Source of the DNA: Caryophanales bacterium
GTDB lineage: Bacteria > Bacillota_I > Bacilli_A > RF39 > UBA660
Length of the DNA: 7,299 nt
NCBI GenBank assembly: GCA_016291995.1
Contig: JAEEZV010000003.1
Span: 1-7,299 of the forward strand
Reading direction: 5' to 3'
Shown here piece by piece: positions 1 through 4,928 of the stretch. A program made the position numbers and the translations under genes. The stretch's first letter is position 1, and every line of letters begins with the position of its first letter. The notes beneath the pieces are model-generated. The model had not been told where the DNA came from, did not search any database, and saw only the letters and a list, made by a program, of their open reading frames with translations.

Positions 1-49
1 CAATAACACATACTATTGCTAATATCAAAGCTCTTTTTTTTGCTTTCAT
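1..49 (-). CDS. N-terminal fragment of an exported or membrane protein (cut by window edge)
   Basis: Only the first 16 codons are present, read on the minus strand from an ATG at 49-47. They give MKAKKRALILAIVCVI: a short basic stretch (K2, K4, K5, R6) followed by a hydrophobic run. This is the pattern of a signal peptide n/h region or a first membrane segment. A second in-frame ATG lies upstream at 55-53, but the SD-like GGTGAT (59-54) would abut it, whereas it sits at a workable distance from the ATG at 49. I therefore prefer 49. The gene begins 36 bp after the stop codon of the upstream VanY-like peptidase gene, in the same direction, so the two may be co-transcribed. Function cannot be told from this fragment. 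Confidence 0.6.
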   Translation of the reverse strand, partial: MKAKKRALILAIVCVI

Positions 50-66
50 TTTCATCACCAATGAGT

Positions 67-95
67 ATAATACCATATTTTTCATTTATTTACAA
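67..95 (-). promoter_or_regulatory. possible sigma-A promoter of the edge gene
   Basis: On the minus strand TTGTAA (95-90) is followed after 17 bp by TATTAT (72-67), which is preceded by TGG, giving an extended -10. It overlaps the 3' end of the peptidase gene and would start transcription near position 60, leaving a very short leader before the ATG at 49. The spacing is ideal, but in DNA this AT-rich such matches arise easily. Confidence 0.4.
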
Positions 96-628
96 TATTC
101 TTCCAAAGTTAAATTATTAAAATAAAGATAACTAGCCATATTTCCAACATATCTAAAATGCCAAGGTTCATAACTATAACCCGTAATATCTTCTTTTCCT
201 TTCGGATATCTTAATATAAAACCAAATCTATGAGCATTTTTAATAATCCAAGATATTTCATCAAAATCGTTTAATTCATGCTCTACATAACATTTATCAT
301 ATCTATATACGCATATATCTATTGCTAAACCAGTTTGATGTTCACTAGCACCTGGTGGTGCAATAATCCTATATGCATAATTAAAGCCCTTATCCTTAAT
401 TAACTTATTATATAATTTAACTTGATAATCATAGTCTCTATAGCCACTCATAATATCAATATCATAACCATATTTAAGAGCCTCTAATTTCATCAAAAGA
501 AACATATCATTAACCTTATCAACCACTTTTATTCCCTTTTTATATTTACTACAGGTATCAGTTAAATACTTTGGTATATAATTCTTATCTAAAGTATTAT
601 TTCGATTAATCAAGATAAGATAATTCAT
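86..628 (-). CDS. VanY-like D-alanyl-D-alanine carboxypeptidase family protein (peptidase M15B), no signal peptide
   Basis: A 180-aa protein with the zinc peptidase signature of the M15B/VanY family. SGYRDYDYQ lies at about residues 61-69. SEHQTGLAID (95-104) supplies H97 and D104 as metal ligands, and EPWHFRY (154-160) supplies the catalytic E154 and third ligand H157. Family members trim the terminal D-Ala from peptidoglycan stem peptides outside the membrane, and most carry a signal peptide or lipobox. This one starts directly at the catalytic fold (MNYLILINRNN). I chose the ATG at 628 because AGGTG (639-635) lies 6 nt upstream. An alternative GTG at 637-635 is part of that SD and adds only three residues. 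An in-frame TAG (640-638) rules out any longer N-terminus. The gene follows pcrA in the same direction, after a predicted terminator. The family call is firm; substrate and location are inferred. Confidence 0.88.
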   Translation of the reverse strand: MNYLILINRNNTLDKNYIPKYLTDTCSKYKKGIKVVDKVNDMFLLMKLEALKYGYDIDIMSGYRDYDYQVKLYNKLIKDKGFNYAYRIIAPPGASEHQTGLAIDICVYRYDKCYVEHELNDFDEISWIIKNAHRFGFILRYPKGKEDITGYSYEPWHFRYVGNMASYLYFNNLTLEEYCK

Positions 629-644
629 CTTTTTCACCTAACTT

Positions 645-675
645 ATTATATTCAAATTACTATTTTATGTTACAA
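645..675 (-). promoter_or_regulatory. possible promoter of the VanY-like gene
   Basis: A perfect TATAAT (650-645 on the minus strand) lies downstream of the pcrA terminator. The only -35-like hexamer, TTGTAA (675-670), is at a loose 19-bp spacing and overlaps the terminator's T-tract. Initiation about 7 nt past the -10 would fall almost on the SD at 639-635, so the true start may be slightly upstream, or the gene may depend on read-through from pcrA. Confidence 0.35.
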
Positions 676-701
676 AAAAAGATTTATTTCTAAATCTTTT
701 T
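674..701 (-). terminator. intrinsic terminator of pcrA, overlapping its stop codon
   Basis: An 11-bp inverted repeat (676-686 with 691-701, loop 687-690) runs into a tract of seven T residues on the minus strand (680-674). The pcrA stop codon TAG (692-690) sits at the stem/loop junction. The stem has only one G:C pair, so termination may be leaky and let some transcript continue into the VanY-like gene. Confidence 0.55.
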
Positions 702-2780
702 AATACTCTTATGTTTAGCCATCATTTTCTTTATTCCATACGGATGTGGAAATGCTATTGTAACAAGAGATTTATCGGCACTAATAACAACACCTTCACC
801 AAATTCATCATGCATAACATGGTCTCCAGGTTCATAATCTACATCTTCTTTTCTAAATTTATCATCCTTAACAAAATTACTAATTTTAGAAATTAGACTA
901 GGTTTTTCATCGATAACCTCTAAATATTGTGAATCTATTTCATCCATAAATCTACTAGGCATATTGACTTGTGTATTACCAAATAACATCCTTTTTCTAG
1001 TATTTAACATCCATAAATTCTTTTTAGCACGTGTAATTGCCACATAACATAGTCTTCGCTCTTCCTCAATTGCCGCTTGTTTTCCTTCGTTTATAGCATT
1101 GTAATGTGGGAACAAACCTTCTTCCATACCGAGTATAAAAACATTATCAAATTCAAGCCCTTTAACTGAATGAATTGTCATTAAACTAACTCTATTACTT
1201 GCATCTTCGTGTTCTGATACATCACTGACAATAGCCACTTCATTAAGAAAGTCTGTTAGTGATATTACCCCGTATTCTTCCTCATATTCTTTAGTAATAG
1301 ATTTAAATTCTTCCAAGTTCTCCATTCTAATTTCGGATTCAATTGATTTATCATCGTATTCACGTCTCATACCACTATCAGTAAGTACTAAATCAACCAT
1401 CTCCGTAAGCGTTAAATTCTCACATTTTTCTTCCATATTGAGAATCATTTTCTTAAATTCAAGTTCCTTACCCTTAGTAATAGCCTCGAATAAAGATATT
1501 CCCTTTTCTGTAGCCTCTGCCGTAATATTTTCGATTGTCTTATCTCCAATACCTCTTTTCGGAGTGTTTATAACCCTAAGCAAACTAACATCATCATCAT
1601 GATTGTTGATAAGTCTAAGATAACATAATAAATCTTTTATTTCTTTGCGGTTATAAAAGTAAAAACTACCAACAACTCTATATGGTATACCATTTTTTAG
1701 CATCTCTTCTTCGATAAGTCTAGATTGTGCATTAGTTCTATATAATACAGCTATATCTTCATAATTAACATTATCGTTATGTAACTTCTTTATCTCGCTA
1801 GACACATAACTGCACTCATCTTTATCTGTTTCTACCTTAACATATTTAACTTTATCACCAACAGGATTATTACACCATAAATTCTTATCTTTTCTTAATT
1901 TATTATGTTTGATAACACTATTGGCCGCATCCAAAATATTTTGGGTAGATCGGTAATTCTCTTCCAAAAGAATAGTTTTACATTCTGGATAATCCTTTTC
2001 AAAATTCAAAATATTCTTATAATTAGCCCCTCTAAAAGCATATATAGCCTGATCATTATCTCCAACTACAAAAATATTTTTATTTGTACTACATAACATC
2101 TTACTAAATGTGTATTGTGCTTCATTTGTATCCTGATACTCATCTATTAATACATATTTATATTTATCTTGATAATATTTAAGTACATCCGGATATTCCT
2201 TAAATAACTTAATAGGTAACATAAGTAAATCATCAAAATCGACAGAATTATTAATAATTAACTTCTTATTATATCTTTCATATACATCTACGATATTACT
2301 ATCAAATTCCATCTTTCTAAACTTATCTACACTAACTAATTCATTCTTTGCACTGCTAATCTTATTTCTAATATCTCTTGGATTATAATATTTAGGATTT
2401 AAATTGATATCCTTCATAATCTTTTTTACAACCGTTAAAGTATCATCACTATCAAGTATTACGAAATTACTCTTATATCCGAGTCTCGCATAATTTTCTT
2501 TAATTATCTTAAGCCCTAAAGAGTGAAATGTTGATATCTGAATACTCTTAGCCATCATTCCCAGTATCCTAACAACTCTCTCTTTCATTTCTTTAGCAGC
2601 TTTATTTGTAAAAGTAATTGCCAATATGTTATCTGGATTTATTCCATTTTCAATTAAATAAGCAATCCTATTGGTTAAAACTTTTGTCTTTCCAGATCCA
2701 GCTCCCGCTAAAACTAACATTGGTCCATCTATATGTTTAACAGCTTTTACCTGTTCATCATTTAATCCACTTAAGTCCAT
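690..2780 (-). CDS. pcrA: ATP-dependent DNA helicase PcrA (UvrD/Rep superfamily 1)
   Basis: A 696-aa 3'-5' SF1A helicase with the full motif set in order: Q-motif LNDEQ (6-10), Walker A AGAGSGKT with K31 (25-32), TFTNKAA (Ia, 56-62), TFHSLG (Ib), LIDEYQDT (motif II, D213/E214), GDNDQAIYAFRGA (motif III, 240-252), ENYRST (motif IV), LMTIHSVKGLEFDNV (motif V, 533-547) and YVAITRAKKNL (motif VI). The tail, about residues 648-696 (EPGDHVMHDEFGEGVV...IAFP...GIKKMM), matches the C-terminal Tudor-like domain by which PcrA/UvrD binds RNA polymerase. Length is slightly below the usual 720-740. PcrA acts in the cytoplasm in repair, in removing recombinase and in resolving replication-transcription conflicts. 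The ATG at 2780 has GGAGG (2790-2786) 5 nt upstream; the upstream TTG at 2792 overlaps that SD. All catalytic residues look intact. The usual downstream partner ligA is absent; a VanY-like gene follows instead. Confidence 0.97.
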   Translation of the reverse strand: MDLSGLNDEQVKAVKHIDGPMLVLAGAGSGKTKVLTNRIAYLIENGINPDNILAITFTNKAAKEMKERVVRILGMMAKSIQISTFHSLGLKIIKENYARLGYKSNFVILDSDDTLTVVKKIMKDINLNPKYYNPRDIRNKISSAKNELVSVDKFRKMEFDSNIVDVYERYNKKLIINNSVDFDDLLMLPIKLFKEYPDVLKYYQDKYKYVLIDEYQDTNEAQYTFSKMLCSTNKNIFVVGDNDQAIYAFRGANYKNILNFEKDYPECKTILLEENYRSTQNILDAANSVIKHNKLRKDKNLWCNNPVGDKVKYVKVETDKDECSYVSSEIKKLHNDNVNYEDIAVLYRTNAQSRLIEEEMLKNGIPYRVVGSFYFYNRKEIKDLLCYLRLINNHDDDVSLLRVINTPKRGIGDKTIENITAEATEKGISLFEAITKGKELEFKKMILNMEEKCENLTLTEMVDLVLTDSGMRREYDDKSIESEIRMENLEEFKSITKEYEEEYGVISLTDFLNEVAIVSDVSEHEDASNRVSLMTIHSVKGLEFDNVFILGMEEGLFPHYNAINEGKQAAIEEERRLCYVAITRAKKNLWMLNTRKRMLFGNTQVNMPSRFMDEIDSQYLEVIDEKPSLISKISNFVKDDKFRKEDVDYEPGDHVMHDEFGEGVVISADKSLVTIAFPHPYGIKKMMAKHKSIKKI

Positions 2781-2804
2781 AATTACCTCCAAGAATTCTT
2801 ATCT

Positions 2805-2813
2805 ATTATATCA
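2805..2813 (-). promoter_or_regulatory. pcrA: extended -10 promoter of pcrA
   Basis: TGATATAAT on the minus strand (2813-2805) is an ideal extended -10 (TG-n-TATAAT). No good -35 lies 16-18 bp upstream, as expected for this promoter type; TTGTAA is only 7 bp away and cannot serve. The start site would be near 2798, leaving a leader of about 18 nt that holds the GGAGG at 2790-2786. Confidence 0.65.
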
Positions 2814-2839
2814 TTTTTTACAAGTTAGATAAATAATAA

Positions 2840-2868
2840 TTGAAATAATTTCCTTAATATCTTATAAT
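2840..2868 (+). promoter_or_regulatory. sigma-A promoter of the 341-aa anchored-protein gene
   Basis: TTGAAA (2840-2845), a 17-bp spacer and a perfect TATAAT (2863-2868) give a strong match. Transcription would begin near 2875, about 17 nt before the ATG, with AGGTGA (2882-2887) as the SD. It faces away from the pcrA promoter, about 27 bp away. Confidence 0.75.
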
Positions 2869-2891
2869 TATTATATAAAGTAGGTGACTAT

Positions 2892-3917
2892 ATGGATGCT
2901 GAAAAAAGAAAAATGCAATTTTATACTTTTCAAGAACAAATTAAAAGTATGCAATATAGAAACAAAGAAGAATTATTAAATCATCTTAATCAAATAGAAC
3001 TTCTACCTGAAGAAAAAAATGAGCTATTATTTCTATATGATGAAACTGAAAAATTAAAAAAAGGCGTTGGAAACACTAGTCAAATGAATTATCAAAATCT
3101 CCTTTTTCAAATAGAAAGAAAAATACAAGAAAATGGTTATAAAACAAAAGAAGAATTAGTGGAATATATCGATAGCTTAAAAAAACAAGGTGTGCCAAGT
3201 AACGTTCTATCTGAAGAAAAAATAAAAGAGTTTCTAGAACTATATGATAAGTTACATCCAGTAATTGATGATAGCCTAAATTTAGAAAATTATAAGGGTG
3301 CCAATTTAGAAAATCAAAATGTTATTATATCTACAAATCAAGATGTTGTCTTAAAAACTAATTCAACATCAAGTGAAATGCCACAGGAATTTAGAAATAC
3401 CCAAAATGAAATGACTGCTGTTAATGCTAATAGATTAGCTAATAGTGATGAAGTATTTGATTATATGCAGGATCACAAAAAAGAGGAAATGGATTTAATA
3501 CCAATTGTGGAAGCCATTAATCGTGATAATATTGATATTGAAGTTTTAAATAAAATTAAATTTTTAATAGCAAGTAAATATATTAATCCATATGAATATA
3601 GGGTAGACATTGAAAATGGTGTGTTTTATAACATGGATACATCTGAAGTAATCGAGGTAAGAATCGATCCTGAAACAGGTAAATATGTTATATATAAAAG
3701 CGGTGAAAAAGTATATACTAATGCCGAAGATCAGGAATTAATACACGATACCAATCCTGAAGAGAAAGATCGCGAAAAAGAAAATGGTAAAATCAGAAAA
3801 TTAGTTCCCCTAAAACCACATCTTGATAATGCAGCTTTTATAAAGGGCGGAGCACTACTTATAATCAGTATAATTGCATCTTTTGTATTAGCAGTATTCA
3901 TAATTAAATATAGATAA
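2892..3917 (+). CDS. C-terminally membrane-anchored protein of unknown function with an N-terminal internal repeat
   Basis: A 341-aa protein I do not recognise. There is no N-terminal signal peptide. The first ~122 residues are charged and helical and contain an imperfect tandem repeat: residues about 12-56 (FQEQIKSMQ..NKEELLNHL...LLFLYDETEKL) align with about 72-121 (FQIERKIQ..YKTKEELVEYI...FLELYDKL). A polar, Asn/Gln-rich linker follows (about 126-180). Next is an acidic domain (about 184-285) with alternating short strands (VFYNMDT, VRIDPETGKYVIYK), then a charged stretch. A single hydrophobic segment (about 317-338) ends in KYR at the terminus. This is a tail-anchor layout, with the bulk predicted in the cytoplasm. 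The ATG has AGGTGA 4 nt upstream. It is monocistronic, transcribed divergently from pcrA, and ends at a terminator shared with the convergent neighbour. The layout suggests a membrane-tethered scaffold or adaptor, which is inference only. Confidence 0.85.
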   Translation: MDAEKRKMQFYTFQEQIKSMQYRNKEELLNHLNQIELLPEEKNELLFLYDETEKLKKGVGNTSQMNYQNLLFQIERKIQENGYKTKEELVEYIDSLKKQGVPSNVLSEEKIKEFLELYDKLHPVIDDSLNLENYKGANLENQNVIISTNQDVVLKTNSTSSEMPQEFRNTQNEMTAVNANRLANSDEVFDYMQDHKKEEMDLIPIVEAINRDNIDIEVLNKIKFLIASKYINPYEYRVDIENGVFYNMDTSEVIEVRIDPETGKYVIYKSGEKVYTNAEDQELIHDTNPEEKDREKENGKIRKLVPLKPHLDNAAFIKGGALLIISIIASFVLAVFIIKYR

Positions 3918-3940
3918 AAAAGAGGTGTTAACCTCTTTTT
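3917..3940. terminator. bidirectional intrinsic terminator between convergent genes
   Basis: A perfect 10-bp stem (3917-3926 with 3931-3940, core AGAGGT/ACCTCT) has a GTTA loop (3927-3930). The stem arms end in A-runs and T-runs, so it can act on both strands. It starts on the last base of the plus-strand gene's TAA, and its loop contains the complete TAA stop (3930-3928, read on the minus strand) of the opposing gene. Confidence 0.85.
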
Positions 3941-4614
3941 AATGTCTTCTTGTATTTTAATCCCCTGTTTACTTCGATAAATTCACCATCAGTATTAAAT
4001 AAATCTAAGAATTTTTGTACATCAAAATATTTACATGAAAATGCATCTACTACCATCTCATCGTTTTTACGATGAAATGAGATATGTGATTCAGCAATTG
4101 GCTGTAATATATCGAAATTATGACTATCTTTTTCACATATCAAAAGTTTATTTATTGGTGTCATAACTATCTTATTAAGAACTAATTCAACCATTTTCTT
4201 AGCTTCATCCAATGTTAAAACACTGGGTCTAATAATGATGTGTTTACCAAAGTTTCCTTTAATGTCTTTACTACCCATATCGTAATCATTTGTATTAAAC
4301 ACCGCCAATAATATAGTTTCAACGAGTTTCTTTTTATCATTATCACCAAAATAATCCACAAATACAGTATTTTGATAACTAAAAGTGTGACATGTAAAAT
4401 GGAATCCATCACCGAGTACTATACCACTGACACCACCATCTTCCTTAACTTTACCATCAAAGTAAGGAATAAGTGTTAAATGTCCTTTGCCACAAAAAAC
4501 ATGTTTGTTTATAAGTTTTAATACATAGTTAACGAATTCTGGATTAGCAAGAATTGCATTATCCAAATTATATCCGTCGTAAAACAAGTGATTATTTACA
4601 TCGTATCTTTCCAT
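3928..4614 (-). CDS. S-adenosylmethionine decarboxylase-like protein with two fused domains, one degenerate
   Basis: A 228-aa protein. Its C-terminal half (about 125-228) contains AESHISFH (174-181) and FSCK (192-195). Aligned with bacterial SpeD, S176 is the self-cleavage serine that becomes the pyruvoyl group, H181 the processing histidine and C194 the proton-donor cysteine. The N-terminal half (about 1-124) also follows the SpeD pattern: NNHLFYDGYNLDNA (7-20) resembles the SpeD opening, and GVSGIVL (61-67) then FHFTCHTF (71-78) align with GVSGVVL...SHLTIHSF. Here F71 replaces the serine and D91 the cysteine. It is thus a tandem duplication, with the active half at the C-terminus. Bacterial SpeD is normally a single 115-130-aa unit. 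Related pyruvoyl enzymes decarboxylate AdoMet, arginine or ornithine, so the substrate is open; no speE is in view. The ATG at 4614 has GGAGGTGG (4628-4621) upstream. A longer frame would start inside the leader terminator and is rejected. Confidence 0.75.
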   Translation of the reverse strand: MERYDVNNHLFYDGYNLDNAILANPEFVNYVLKLINKHVFCGKGHLTLIPYFDGKVKEDGGVSGIVLGDGFHFTCHTFSYQNTVFVDYFGDNDKKKLVETILLAVFNTNDYDMGSKDIKGNFGKHIIIRPSVLTLDEAKKMVELVLNKIVMTPINKLLICEKDSHNFDILQPIAESHISFHRKNDEMVVDAFSCKYFDVQKFLDLFNTDGEFIEVNRGLKYKKTLKRG

Positions 4615-4636
4615 ATTATACCACCTCCTATATACG

Positions 4637-4676
4637 AAAAAACGAGACTCCACACATATTGTGTGAAAGTCTCGTT
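4637..4676 (-). terminator. leader transcription terminator (riboswitch expression platform)
   Basis: On the minus strand AACGAGACT (4676-4668) pairs with AGTCTCGTT (4649-4641), and CACACA with TGTGTG (4665-4660 with 4656-4651) extends the stem around a 3-nt loop. Six T residues follow (4642-4637). It ends about 9 nt before the SD of the decarboxylase-like gene, so it can only act on that gene's own leader. The CUUUC at 4669-4665 is also needed to close the upstream aptamer stem, making the two folds mutually exclusive. Confidence 0.88.
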
Positions 4677-4757
4677 CAATATTTATATTATTTAATCCGG
4701 ATACATTGTATCGGTTGACGAATTAAATCCAATATTGGGAACTACTCCCTTTCGACG
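4664..4757 (-). promoter_or_regulatory. yybP-ykoY-type (manganese) riboswitch aptamer candidate
   Basis: The leader RNA contains GAAAGGGAGUAG (4753-4742), CGUCAAC (4720-4714) and AACGAGACUUUC (4676-4665), in the order expected of the yybP-ykoY family (its GGGGAGUAG, UCAAC and GAGACCUUU elements). GAAAG (4753-4749) pairs with CUUUC (4669-4665) as the closing stem. CAATATT/AATATTG (4737-4731 with 4683-4677) and ATTTAAT/ATTAAAT (4728-4722 with 4696-4690) form nested helices, capped by GATAC/GTATC (4712-4708 with 4704-4700). Known members bind Mn2+ and switch genes on. Here closing the aptamer would sequester the 5' part of the terminator stem, which also predicts an ON switch. The inner hairpin is short and one G is missing from the usual GGGGAGUAG, so a variant class is possible. 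Confidence 0.72.
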
Positions 4758-4763
4758 ACATAT

Positions 4764-4792
4764 AATATACCACAAAAACGAACATTTGTCAA
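4764..4792 (-). promoter_or_regulatory. strong promoter of the riboswitch leader and decarboxylase-like gene
   Basis: On the minus strand a perfect TTGACA (4792-4787), a 17-bp spacer and TATATT (4769-4764) with an extended TGG (4772-4770) give the best promoter in the window. The start near 4757 lies just before the aptamer's first conserved bases, so the whole riboswitch is transcribed. Confidence 0.85.
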
Positions 4793-4830
4793 GTTTTTTA
4801 ATTATTTCTAATTATTTTAATAAAAATATA

Positions 4831-4859
4831 TTGAAAAAAAAATAAAAATATTATATTAT
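4831..4859 (+). promoter_or_regulatory. sigma-A promoter of the tandem phosphoesterase gene
   Basis: TTGAAA (4831-4836), a 17-bp A-rich spacer and TATTAT (4854-4859); start near 4866. TATATT at 4852-4857 is a less well spaced alternative -10. The leader would be about 60 nt. Confidence 0.6.
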
Positions 4860-4880
4860 TAATTATAGAGAATAGGAAGG

Positions 4881-4917
4881 GACATAGCGGTATATTTTTA
4901 GATGCTATGTCTTTTTT
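4881..4917 (+). terminator. intrinsic terminator within the leader of the phosphoesterase gene (attenuator)
   Basis: GACATAGC (4881-4888) pairs perfectly with GCTATGTC (4904-4911) around a 15-nt loop. Six T residues (4912-4917) follow, then directly the SD (GGGAGG, 4919-4924) of the 727-aa gene. No plus-strand gene ends upstream, because the neighbour is divergent. The terminator can therefore only limit this gene's own transcript. No recognisable aptamer, T-box or convincing leader peptide precedes it. Confidence 0.75.
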
Positions 4918-4928
4918 AGGGAGGAATT

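Larger units (their letters stand above)
4615..4928. other. 314-bp regulatory intergenic region between divergent genes
   Basis: No protein gene is visible here. The left half carries the promoter, riboswitch and terminator of the minus-strand decarboxylase-like gene. The right half carries the promoter and terminator-bearing leader of the plus-strand phosphoesterase gene. About 38 bp of almost pure A/T (4793-4830) separate the two promoters. Confidence 0.8.

Noticed and set aside
711..896. Plus-strand open frame inside pcrA
   Set aside because: It lies antisense within the intact helicase gene, has no SD and shows no recognisable domain; similar frames at 1905-2096, 4215-4412, 6059-6295, 6694-6897 and 6736-6921 are rejected for the same reasons.
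2781..2792. TTG start giving PcrA four extra residues
   Set aside because: The TTG overlaps the GGAGG sequence that serves the ATG at 2780, and no SD precedes it.
4615..4653. N-terminal extension of the decarboxylase-like protein by 13 residues
   Set aside because: The added codons lie in the SD and the leader terminator hairpin. The ATG at 4614 has an ideal SD and begins at the family-like N-terminus.
4664..4757. SAM, guanidine (ykkC) or T-box leader as alternative identity for the riboswitch
   Set aside because: The SAM-binding cores, the ykkC conserved GGUCCGAGAG-type segment and a T-box TGGNACC sequence are all absent, whereas GGGAGUAG and GAGACUUU fit yybP-ykoY.
4793..4866. A-tract-rich stretch as a replication origin or binding-site array
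   Set aside because: No DnaA boxes or iterated motif are visible; the composition fits an AT-rich promoter spacer.
4902..4919. Five-codon leader peptide (MLCLF) overlapping the attenuator's 3' arm
   Set aside because: No SD lies at a usable distance, and the ATG is within the hairpin, so it is probably chance.
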